Both the position numbers and the translations under genes were made by a program. Below, piece after piece: positions 21,722-31,166 of a stretch of DNA of 64,000 bases. Every line of letters begins with the position of its first letter. Positions within the stretch are counted from its first letter, which is position 1. The DNA is from Carposina sasakii (Eukaryota > Arthropoda > Insecta > Lepidoptera > Carposinidae), in contig CP053163.1 of the NCBI GenBank assembly GCA_014607495.2, positions 7,792,716 to 7,856,715 on the forward strand. Direction: 5' to 3'. The notes beneath the pieces were generated by a model that did not search any database, was not told the DNA's origin, and was given only the letters and a program-made list of their open reading frames with translations.

Positions 21722-21897
21722 TGGGCGTAGTGCGAGTTTTGACTTCGAACTCGAACGAAACGTAAACAGTTTAACCAATCACGTAGCGCAGTTGTTCTCA
21801 CTTTTATGACATCACATTACATAGCCATAATATGATTGGTTAGTTGCTTTACGTTAACGCGAACGAGTTCGAAGTGAAAACTCACACTAAGCCCTCT
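21722..21897. mobile_element. Foldback MITE
   Basis: The left arm (GGGCGTAGTGCGAGTTTTGA and on to AACCAATCA) is matched by the right arm read on the minus strand (GGGCTTAGTGTGAGTTTTCA and on to AACCAATCA). The arms are about 55 bp with several mismatches. Non-coding; no clear target duplication. Confidence 0.55.
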
Positions 21898-21964
21898 GGA
21901 ATTGATGTTTCACATTATATTGAGAGTGAGGTTTTATTGCATTGCATGGATATGAATATGGATT

Positions 21965-22300
21965 TAAAAAAGAAGGATAAAACCTAACTGTGTGCAAGCA
22001 TGTTCGAATATTGAGATGGATGTGTGGAATAAAGTGTAAGTGTCCAAGTTGCGCTGATCACAGACAAATTACGAAGTCACCGTTTGTCTTGGTACGGACA
22101 TGTAAAGCGAAGGTATGAAGGGCATATTTTACAGAGAGTGTTGGATAAAATAATGAAGAAAAAGATGTGCGTGTACTGGGAGTGAGTGGCGAGATGACAG
22201 ATAATGAGTGAATGATTGAGCGATGAATAGAAGAAAGGTACATATTGCGCCGACCACAAATTAGAAGAAACACGCCAGGAAGAAGAACGAGGTTTGTTTG
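21965..22300 (+). pseudogene. RTE-type LINE, C-terminal remnant
   Basis: The DNA matches the better preserved copy at 42505-42960: a LRWMCG-like block, then an RLSWYGHV-like block at the CGTTTGTCTTGGTACGGACA stretch, then a VLGVS-like block. Deletions (one removes the region that encodes RRGRPKK-like sequence) and stops leave no usable frame. Such blocks form the extreme C-terminus of RTE-like reverse transcriptase proteins. Confidence 0.6.
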
Positions 22301-22675
22301 GGTAAGATTGTTTTATTTTTATAACTTGAATTTTATTGTGTTTAATCTGAAGTTGTGAAAAACCGTCTATTGGATGTAATTAATATTTTTCTATACATTT
22401 TTGTGTATTTTATACTATTTCCTCGTAAATTTTGCCCTTTTAACGTCATTGTTCACTTTACCCCAGGAGAATAGTCAACCTATCCCAAGCCTGGGGTACG
22501 TTGACTAGTTTTTCCTTTTGTACAAAAGCTGGTTTGTACTCTATATCATAATGAATAACGTGCATTTTTCCACTTATTTCCAAAGCTTAATAGTCAATCT
22601 AATAACTGTACCTGTTTAAATAAATAAAAATAGACACCTCTAAGCTGAAAATTGGTCAACTATCCCCGGTCTCCC
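22301..22675. other. No gene recognised
   Basis: AT-rich. CCCAGGAGAATAGTCAACC near 22463 and GGTCAACTATCCCCGGTCTC near 22654 are loosely complementary, so this may be a decayed MITE of about 220 bp. Confidence 0.3.
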
Positions 22676-22835
22676 CTACGCAGGAGATATTATAGTGCAC
22701 AAGTTTTGCGTAAATACAGATGCACTCTCTATTCCCTCACTCTCATAGTCCGATGAGACGGAAAGCCGACACGACCGGAGAGAGATCAGGTGCAGGACCA
22801 ACGGTTTCACGTGCTTTCCGAGGCACGAGATAAGT
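22676..22835 (+). repeat. Interspersed repeat, family H
   Basis: Close match to 51344-51500: CGCAGGAGATATTATAGTGC, GCACTCTCTATTCCCTCACT, GACACGACCGGAGAGAGATC, and an ending at CCGAGGCACGAG. Non-coding. Confidence 0.65.
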
Positions 22836-22879
22836 GACAATTTTTCAATATTAAAATCTGTACATTAAATAAATTCATT

Positions 22880-22965
22880 GGTAGAGGCCCGTGACTGGGA
22901 TCGAACTTACGCCTCCCGCTTGGAAGATGCACGTCTTAACCACTGGGTTATCACCGCTTTTAATC
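22880..22965 (-). repeat. tRNA-like SINE head
   Basis: Minus strand reads AAGCGGTGATAACCCAGTGG (A-box-like) and later GTAAGTTCGATCCCAGTCAC (B-box-like). It does not form a full cloverleaf with a clear anticodon, so it is a SINE head or tRNA pseudogene. Confidence 0.5.
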
Positions 22966-24599
22966 AATACTTATGTGTTCTGTGAAGGAATTATGACAAT
23001 TAGGCTAATTGAAATCGGCTTGAAAATTGTGCAAACTACACAACCAACTTAGCATGTGGACGAAAAACAGGTTGATAAGAGTGTGATTGAGTCTTCAGTA
23101 GGACGCTGCAGCACAACCTGCCGTGCTGTACCATGCTAGGCCGCAATTTGTGCCGGCTCTAAGGGACTTATCTACATTCGGAAAATTTGTCTCTACTATA
23201 AAATCTATTTTTGTTTTATTTTGGAGCTAGCCATTTGAGCAAGGGGTCTTATAAATAATAAATGATTTTAAAAAGTCATAGATAGTCTATTCGAATAAGT
23301 TAAAGATTTCCCTATATATTATACTTCCCTTAAAACGACATGAAGTAGACCAATTCACATAAACATACATTTCTTATTAAAATTACGTTAACAAGGTAAA
23401 TTATTCACGACTCTTGTACAAATTCTGTTTTGAAGTTAAAGGTATTTATAATTCAATGTCTCGAGGAGACAGAATTGAAGCTTGAATATATACCTATATA
23501 GGTATATATCTACCTACGTAGAACGAGGCAATGATATTTTGAATACTCTATTAAAATAGTTGAAAATTAAAGAGATTCAATGTTCAGCGACTCGAATGTC
23601 TCTGTCTATGACGTTTATTTCGAAGCCGACCAATCACATTATATGTAGAGTTCTGACGCGAGGTAATAAATGTGTTCAGTCGAGAGTAAGTATATTCTTT
23701 GGTTCAGTCAGTCTAAGTCTGGTTGGCTGCAAAATGTAAGCGTGATGGAGTTGGAATTGGACACTCTTACTAGGCGTATGTAAGTATTTTGCTAATTACA
23801 GTTTTTTCTCATCAAACCTACGGTCAGCAGAGACAGTACGTGCAAATGCATGACCAAAAATTAAAACGATCATAATATTAACATGAAAAATAAGCATGAA
23901 TATATATACTAAGGTTTGTTATGGCTAAAAAAACAATAAAAACAGTGTACCCAAAAGCGGTCGTCAAATCAAAACCGCATTATGCAAATTAAAAAAAAAT
24001 GTTTTTGTTCCGAGTTTATTGTGTTTTATTCGACTTAGCCGGGAAGAAAATAAAGTATCCCCATGGGTAACAAAAGTATTGAAATGTTTGTTGGCGTATA
24101 AGGTTCTGTGTACTCGTATGTCGATGTTTCGCGGCCTCACTTGCATTTCAGATTATTTTGTGAGAACATTAACATTTCTTGGTTTATATAGGTATTATTT
24201 ATGAAAAAACGATGTCAATGTAAAACTCTCGATTCAAACACGGGGCTGTATTAAAATAAAATGTGTGCCGATCATAAAACACTTTAAAATAATAGCAAAA
24301 TATTATATATTGTCTAGGTATAGCTACCGTTAAAAGTCCTTTCATGTCAAATAAAATTGATATTTATAATAACTTTAGGATTAGTTTCAAAGGTAAATTG
24401 TGCTATAATATTTTAAGAAGCTGTTCGAAAGATATCAAGACGTCTTGAATTTAATGCGTATCGATTATTTTGGGATAAATTAGAAAACTTTGTCCACAAA
24501 TATTAAATTTAATACTATTCAGAGATCATGACATTATTTGCGAAAGCTTAAGAAAAAAATCGACGGAGATTTACTTATCCTCTGCTTATACGTGGTTTC
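22966..24599. other. No confident gene
   Basis: AT-rich and mostly featureless. It contains the weak candidate exon at 23745-23779. Short open frames around 23960-24200 overlap on both strands and resemble nothing known. Confidence 0.4.
23745..23779 (+). other. Weak candidate first coding exon
   Basis: ATG GAG TTG GAA TTG opens 11 codons plus two bases and runs straight into GTAAGTATTTT, a strong donor. Upstream lie TCAGT Inr-like motifs (23704-23712), but none has a downstream promoter element at the right spacing. The peptide is too short to identify, and chance is a real alternative. Confidence 0.15.
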
Positions 24600-24790
24600 A
24601 TTAGAATACATCAGCTGCACCTCCATCCGTGCATGTCGTAAGAGTCGACTAAGGAATTTAGAGGCGTTCTCTCAGGCTAAAACTAGCAACTTGTCACTGG
24701 TGTACATCATTATTAATAACTTTATTATATTTACATCTATCTCCGCTATGCTAAACGTGTCTGTGATCTCCTTTATGACCTGCAGTTTAC
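24600..24790 (-). repeat. Family C repeat
   Basis: Minus-strand copy containing (plus strand) ATACATCAGCTGCACC, GTAAGAGTCGACTAAGGAAT, AGCAACTTGTCACTGG and a GTGATCTCCTTTATGACCTG block. The 87-residue open frame across it is a by-product. Confidence 0.6.
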
Positions 24791-24804
24791 ATAATACATA
24801 ATAA

Positions 24805-25135
24805 TGATACAATACGTACAAGAGGAAATAAGAGCATTGAGAAGTATGTGTGGAGTCACTTTAAATGATATAAGATAATGATATAAGAAATCAGGTAATC
24901 AGACGGTGATTGAGAAGGGTATGTTGAGGTGGTTTGGGCATGTGGAGAGGATGAATGAAAGTAGACTGACAAAGAAAGTATACAACGGAACAGTGAACTT
25001 TCACCGATCAAATTGGTGAAATTCTAGAGATAGGTCAAGGTCAAGAGTACCCTAAGCCGACGAACGTGCATAAAGAATATCATGAAAGTAGATGAAGCGA
25101 AAGAGGTGTGTCAGGATCATAGAAAGTAATAAATT
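24805..25135 (+). pseudogene. Second RTE-like LINE, C-terminal remnant
   Basis: Broken frames give LRSMCGVTLNDIR, then MLRWFGHVERMNESRLTKK, then an RSRVP-like block and MKVDEAKEVCQDHRK. These are the typical C-terminal blocks of RTE-like proteins, but of a different family from the copies at 21965 and 42505. Several stops and frameshifts. Confidence 0.6.
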
Positions 25136-25454
25136 TCTTGGATCCTCAAGAATAAAATTTTTTGAAAGATTTGGCTGCCAAATGGCAAAATGCAAAATTG
25201 GAAAACTGGCAATAAACTAATTGCAACGCTTTGTCTTGTATCCAGTACTTAAAGTTGCTTATTGATTATAGAGTAAAAGCATCATGTCTTGCCAAAGACC
25301 TTACCCTTCGAGTGTAATGACCTTTACATAATCGGTTAAATAGGCCGCGTATAAGGGGCCTATAATTGTGAAGCATGTATATTGAAAAGGCTTTAATACT
25401 TATGTATTAATATATTAATTCTAGCAAACATTTTGTTTAAGTAAGAATAGCGGG
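25136..25454. other. No gene recognised
   Basis: Nothing seen. Confidence 0.4.
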
Positions 25455-25590
25455 ATAAGATCAGTGACAAGTTGCTAGCTCATCGCTTGAGACCACGTCT
25501 CTAAGTTCATTAGTCGAGTCTTACGACACGGGAGGAGATGCAGCTGTGGTGTATTCTGGTGGAGACCGCATCAGTAAAGGTTATTGAGAA
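25455..25590 (+). repeat. Family C repeat, 3' part
   Basis: GTGACAAGTTGCTAGCTCAT, TTCATTAGTCGAGTCTTACG and a GGTGTATTCTGGTGGAGACC block ending at GCATCAG. Confidence 0.6.
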
Positions 25591-26190
25591 TATAGCAATC
25601 CTCCTGCACGAAGCTTATAAAAACAGATTATCGTTAATAATAAAACGAAATATTTAATTAATTTAACTAAAGCCAAAGTTTTTAAATAACACTGGCCTAA
25701 TTAAATATCCTGTTAATTAAAGGGGCATACTTTACTTTCTCAATATTTGACCTTTTATAGAAAATTTTCAGATTGTTTATAAGACAAACGCTGTACTGGA
25801 ATGTATACAATTTGGCTAAGAATACGAATAAGAATTGGCCAACCTATACTTTTTTCTTCGCACTAAAATTTTTGCGTAAAAGCATATAAATATTCTCATG
25901 ACTTTAACATTTATAATGTTCATCGAACTAATAGGAAGTAAGACAGAATATTCTATTAAATCCAAGCATTTTTCTTTGTATTTACTGTTAGCTTAGCTTG
26001 ACCACAGAAATATAATACGATGAAATAATTGAATTACGTGAAAATGAAATTGTAGCCTGTCCTAATAAGTTTAGCGGGATTATGACAGGTACTAATGGTT
26101 TTAGTATGTTGTCCGTTCTAAGGGTACGATCACACTAGAATACCATTGGTGGTATAGCCAGTTGCGTTACCAACAAAATATAATACATAC
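25591..26190. other. No gene recognised
   Basis: AT-rich; nothing seen. Confidence 0.4.
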
Positions 26191-26194
26191 ATCC

Positions 26195-26600
26195 ATATAC
26201 ATATGGTCACGCCCATTATCCCTCAAAGAGGTTGGGCAGAAGTGTAGAAATTACACACCCACTTTTCACCAGTTAGCCTATGAAGTCCCACGTGGATAGG
26301 TTAGCCTACCGCCAACAAAATGAATAAAATACATATACATACATATAATCACGCCTTTATACCTTACGGGGTAGACAGAGCACCAAGAGCCAATAGAACC
26401 ACATGGTGCCACTTCTGACCAATTTTGAGGGTATAGTTGAGATGTACAAGTTCGGTTAGTAGTGACAGGTGGTCAGCCCATCGCCTACAAAACACCAAGA
26501 CCCTCATGTCCCTCTACTGACTTGTACAGTATGCTCAGGAAGAGAAGCAGCTGTAGTATTATACGTTATTTTTTCACTCCCAGAGCAGCATAGAAGGTAC
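26195..26600 (+). repeat. Family D repeat, nearly full copy with a related fragment
   Basis: 26195-26310 is a related fragment with GGTCACGCCCATTATCCCTC and CCACGTGGATAGG. 26325-26600 is the main copy, running from TAATCACGCCTTTATACCTT through GTGACAGGTGGTCAGCCCAT to CACTCCCAGAGCAGCATAGA. The same 3' end is found reversed at 63698. Confidence 0.65.
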
Positions 26601-26914
26601 CTAGCCAATTAATATTATTAAAAACTGGAATAGGTAACCATTATTAAGAAGCGCAATTGTACCCCTTATATAGCTTAGACACTTTAAAAAGCATTTTAGA
26701 CTTCGTTATAATGAATTAAATAATTGAAGATATACAAACCGTTCCATGGCGATAAAAATTAAAATATTCGTCATGATAGGAAGTTGGGACCAATTTAACA
26801 AAATCACTACCAAACAAAAAAAAATAAAAATAATCTCGGTGATATTACAAAATCGTGACTAAAGTTAAACACTGTTTAAAATGGCATTTGTTAGTAGATG
26901 TATGGAATGCGTAT
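26601..26914. other. No gene recognised
   Basis: AT-rich; nothing seen. Confidence 0.4.
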
Positions 26915-27035
26915 ATACATATAAACACGGCTGTGCTCCCAAAACACGGTAGCCAAAACTGCAAGATCACAAAGAAGATGTTACAGCCTAGCATATTGGG
27001 GAGAGATGTAGATGACCAGTGACAAGCTGTCCAAC
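26915..27035 (+). repeat. Family C repeat, 5' fragment
   Basis: ACACGGCTGTGCTCCC, CACGGTAGCCAAAACTGCAA and CAGTGACAAGCTGTCC; the 3' half is absent. Confidence 0.5.
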
Positions 27036-27244
27036 ATAAAATTTGTTAAAATATCGTTCCATGTTCCTTTTTGGGATCAAACTTGACTATAAGTAATAAT
27101 GATGAAAAAATAACACGTGCCCTAATGGGGAAGCACCGTTAGAGGGCTTTTTCTAAGTGGAAACATGGTCGCCTTCTCGGAAATTGAATGAATTCAGGCG
27201 GACAATTTGTTCGAGATGTAGGGTACATCAATGATACATAATTT

Positions 27245-28090
27245 TTTTTAAAACCGACTTCCTCCCCTTTAAGCCAAAACTCGAGCTCACTAAAGTAAAA
27301 TTTTGCTAAAGGGCAAATATATATTGCGTTAAGCCGTGTACGAAGTTTAGAAGGCATAATATTGTCAGATTTATATGCGAGCAAATGATTAAAAAGGCCA
27401 CATGACAAAAGGGCACTGAGAGAAATGACTAGGCTTTGAAATTTTACGTCTGACAATATAAGCAACATATAATTACACTCCTTCTTTATCCTAATCATTT
27501 TACCTTTTCCTTTTACCATAACAATCTTACTTAGGACACGGCTTAACGCAAAATATAACTACTCGACTTAATTTATTATCTTATTATCTCCATCTTCATA
27601 AGCCTATTGCAGTCCACTACTCTGGACCTAGGCCTGCCATATTTTTTTACTAAAACGTTCCACTATCTGTTTTTCGGCGGCTCCATCATCAGACCCTCGT
27701 TTCCTTCATATTATGTGTAGCTGACCAAAATTCTCTATGAAAATCTAAAAACCGACTACTCGTGCCTATAATATTTGAGGAGATCCCTAGATTCCTTAGA
27801 GATTCCATCATCAGATGTTCTGTTTTATGTGTAGGTGATCAAAACGCTCACTAAAAGCATAAAAACAGACTACATGTGCCTACAATATTTGAGGATTGCC
27901 CTCGTTTTCTCCAAGATCCCATCATCAGATCCTGATATGGTGAATATGGGACCAACTTGGAAGCATACCATGACCAACTATAAAAAAAAATTAAAATCGG
28001 TTAATAAATAACGGAGTTCTGAGGTAACACACATAAAAAAAAACATACAGACGAATTGATGACCTGTCCTTTTTGAAGTCGGTTAAAAAT
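27245..28090. repeat. Composite repeat with CCGACTTC ends and an internal tandem array
   Basis: The two ends carry inverted AAACCGACTTC (near 27253) and GAAGTCGGTTAAA (near 28074). Between them, 27665-27960 holds about 2.5 units of a roughly 120-bp tandem repeat. Each unit has CCATCATCAGA, TGTGTAGGTGATCAAAA, AAAAACCGACTAC and CCTATAATATTTGAGG. A family A tail fragment lies at 27598-27645. The open frame on the minus strand at 27139-27519 crosses the left end and has no recognisable family. Confidence 0.45.
27598..27645 (-). repeat. Family A tail fragment
   Basis: Plus strand reads AAGCCTATTGCAGTCCACTA then CCTAGGCCTGCC, the complement of the family A 3' end. Confidence 0.5.
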
Positions 28091-28184
28091 TCAATGTAAG
28101 GGGGAAAATAGGAACTAAAAATTGACACAGATGTATGTCAGTAAATAGTGGAGCGGAAAACGAAGATCATGGTAGTTTTATACA

Positions 28185-28422
28185 TAGGTACATACAGGTG
28201 TAAACACATCTGAGTTCCCACAAATGGGGTAGCAAGAACTGAAGGAGATTATATACAGTCACGTTTTGTATAGCAGCGTCACATGTCATGATAAGTGACA
28301 AGTTGCTAGCCCATCGAGAGAAATTACACACAAATTCCTAGGTCAACTCTTACGAGATGCAGGGAAGGAAATGAAAACAGCTGATGTACGAGTATTCTAG
28401 TGAATCCCCGCATCAGCACCAG
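28185..28422 (+). repeat. Family C repeat, full-length copy
   Basis: Runs from the TACAGGTGTAAACACATCTG end through AATGGGGTAGCAAGAACTG and GTGACAAGTTGCTAGCCCAT to CCCCGCATCAGCACC, about 240 bp. Non-coding; the most complete copy in the window. Confidence 0.65.
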
Positions 28423-28704
28423 AAATACATATCGGTAATGCTTCAATTTTTAATGAATAAATAATATTGTAGGCACGTAAGTAAATCCGTATGCGATCAA
28501 AAATAATTTAATTGCTGCATTCAATTTACGCGATCTACAGCCAAACAGTGATATTTTGAATTAACCACCTTCTCATTTCCTGACAGAAAAGCAATTGACG
28601 AAGTAACCAATAGACATCGTTACATCTTTGTCGCTCCTACAGGAAAGGTGGAAAGTTGAGCTTTCACGTACGACACCGGCTTCAGGAGTGTAATACTGAA
28701 AGGT

Positions 28705-28738
28705 TCAGTCCGCGTAGAAGCGGCGGGGCGCGCGGACG
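28705..28738 (+). promoter_or_regulatory. Candidate TATA-less core promoter (Inr + DPE)
   Basis: TCAGTC at 28705-28710 matches the arthropod initiator, with the A at 28707 as +1. GGACG at 28734-28738 falls exactly at +28 to +32 and fits the downstream promoter element consensus RGWYV at all five positions. The surrounding 28690-28830 is unusually GC- and CpG-rich for this window (GCGGCGGGGCGCGCGG). A chance Inr is common, but this spacing within a CpG-rich patch is suggestive. Confidence 0.45.
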
Positions 28739-29296
28739 TTCTGTGCAGCCGCCCAACGATTTTTGCCGCCTAGTTTAAACCTTTGAACATCGCTGTAACT
28801 CGCGAAAAATTGTTTCGCGCGGTGCCACACACCAAAGTGCTTTCGCTTACGAACTTGGATCTATTTTGAATGGCAATAAACTGGGACTAACGAAATAGAA
28901 CTTTTGTTGCGATCTCTATGTGTTTGTAGGCGAAATTTGATTTGTTGCTTGACATTTTAAGTGTCTTGTACGCCCTTTAGGTTTGTGCTACCTTATCCAA
29001 TTGAAACTAGTTATAACCCGTTTGGTCCAATAAAGTGACTTAATAGAAACTTCTTATATCAAACCTTTATCAACAACTCCTCATATCCTATACGAGTATT
29101 TAGAAATTGTAAATAAGTATATTTTAATGATAATCTACTCTGGTACGTGGACCAAGTTCTGGATTGCTGATATGAAACTTTAAAAGCACTTAGTGTAGCA
29201 GCCAGTGAGTGTAGAAAAATATAATCTAGTCAATTCTGTGTAACTTTCCGACGACATCGAAAACTAAGTTGTTATTGATTTTCCACATACTACAAG
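28707..29296 (+). ncRNA. Candidate untranslated first exon of an unidentified gene
   Basis: From the putative start at 28707 the sequence runs 590 bp to TACAAG followed by GTAAGTG at 29297, a strong donor. It has only short upstream reading frames (for example ATGGCAATAAACTGGGACTAA), so it would be a 5' untranslated exon or part of a long non-coding RNA. The next exon is not identifiable here; element 2 begins 600 bp later and could sit in the intron. Confidence 0.3.
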
Positions 29297-29907
29297 GTAA
29301 GTGTAGTTGTAGATGTAACGTATAATTATGTAGATATAGGCAGTAATTTAATACCATTAGATAGATAACTACTGAAATTAAGTAGTATTGTAGGTAAGTT
29401 ACAATTTTACTGGCGTAAAATTGCTAGGTATTGCTTCAATTTAAACAATTTTTCTGGTTTTAAATCAAATATTCATACATTTACACAGTGTTTTAAAAAT
29501 AATGTGAGTTGAACGATGGATCGATATTTTGTGTCACTTTAGGATTTCAAAATATATTTTTATAAGTGCTACGACTACACAAAATAACACCTTAAAAATT
29601 ATACAAAATCCGTAATTTTAAGACTCTATATGTGTATTATAAAAACATAAACAGTCTAAAGACTGTTAATGTTGATAGTCTTTGATTATGTTTTTTTTTA
29701 ATAGTGTCTAATATGTGTTTAGTTAATTTAGACGCGGTTTGTAAGATTTCACTCAATATACTTATACTATAAAAACAAGTCATTATTTAATAATTAAATG
29801 ACAACTGAATTCCTTCTTTTCTTACCCTATAGTTGTTGAATTTTGACAGTTCTATCTATGAAAAATATATTCTTAACTATACATCTTTACTACTAAAATG
29901 TTGAGAC
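29297..29907. other. No gene recognised
   Basis: AT-rich, between the candidate exon and element 2. Confidence 0.4.
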
Positions 29908-29911
29908 ATTA

Positions 29912-29939
29912 CGTACCCCCAGTGGAAAAAAGGCATAAG
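29912..29939 (+). repeat. Element 2 left terminal inverted repeat
   Basis: 28 bp, starting CGTACCCCCAGTGG and ending GGCATAAG; 26 of 28 match the right end. Confidence 0.9.
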
Positions 29940-30699
29940 ACGAAAATGGTGATTTTTCAGTATGGCGAAAAAATTTAATTTATGGGCATATTTACTTTAT
30001 TTTCAAACGAAGAAGAATTATTCTTGTATCAAAAAAAGGAGAAAAAAAAGTTGCACTGCGTGTTGTATTTAAGTTAGTACTAATGTTTATAGTTTATTAG
30101 GAATTGTAAAAAAAAAATATTATGCTATTTTTCAAAATGTAATGAAATACAGGATTCTGAGTATCAAAATGTATGCCAGACTTTGCCAGAAAAGAAAAAA
30201 TATTTCAAAAAGTATGTTGTATTAAAGCAGTAATGAACTTGTAAATACAAACATTTATGCTATTATAAGTAAGATTACTACATTATTTCCTTTATTACAA
30301 TTATGTTTGAAATGTATTAGCAATACTTACCCCATTTTTCAATTTAGGGGCTTGCTAAGGTAACTTAAATAAACAAAGATAATTACTTATTCCATTATTA
30401 TGTTAAAGAAAAGTTAGCTGCATATTAACACATATTACTTAGAGTTAATATTTATGACTAAAGGGAAAAAAAGGAAATGCATTTTTTGTGTTCATTATTT
30501 TTTTATTTCAGGCAAATTATAATTATAGTTTTGGCTACAATTAAAGTTCATACTATCAACAATAAAATTTGACAGTAATAATTCAGCAATGTGGAGTTTC
30601 GGTGAAGATTACTACCACTAATGACTTTTTTTAAAATGATTAACTAATCAGTAGATCATTTGTTAAGATTTGTAACAATTAACGAAATAACTTCTTTCT

Positions 30700-31085
30700 T
30701 GGCTCCGTACAACAAAATATTATGTTCTCTCAATAAAAATCTAAGATAACAAGCAAAAATTATTAACAAATCAAGGTACTTTACACATTGCCAGTACCTT
30801 TTGTTTTAAAATAATCAACAAATAAAAATACAAAAAAAAACCTTCTTTAAGCAATAAATCAAAAAATTCTTGTTCCCTTCTACGTTATCTTCGTTCTACG
30901 AATTCCTTCATTACCAAACATTCTAGGCTATAGAATGTTTGGTAATGAAGGGATATAAATGTAACAAAATATTATTATTTTCTCAATACAAATCTATGGT
31001 AACATGACATGCATAATTTGTTAACAAAATAAGACCTTTGATACTTTCACAGTACCTTTTGTTTTAAAATTATTAATAATCAATA
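30700..31085. repeat. Diverged tandem duplication 3' of the element 2 transposase
   Basis: The stretch from ACAAAATATTATGTTCTCTC (about 30712) to CCAGTACCTTTTGTTTTAAA (about 30790-30810) is repeated as ACAAAATATTATTATTTTCT (about 30963) to ACAGTACCTTTTGTTTTAAA (about 31050-31069). The period is about 250-260 bp. A perfect hairpin sits between the two copies. It lies downstream of the transposase stop and inside the element. Confidence 0.65.
30905..30951. repeat. Perfect 21-bp hairpin
   Basis: The arms CCTTCATTACCAAACATTCT-A and their exact complement are separated by GGCTA. Twenty bases overlapping the right arm, CTATAGAATGTTTGGTAATG, recur exactly at 31231-31250 inside the transposase C-terminal coding sequence. 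The hairpin therefore probably arose by an inverted duplication of that coding segment. Confidence 0.85.
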
Positions 31086-31166
31086 TGTTTATACGTATGA
31101 ATATAAAAATTCAACAAAATTCAAATTAAAATAATAATGAGATCAAAAATACGGGAACTAGTAAAG

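Noticed and set aside
27139..27519. 126-residue minus-strand open frame
   Set aside because: It crosses the edge of a repeat with CCGACTTC ends, has no recognisable domain, no splice partners and no start context.
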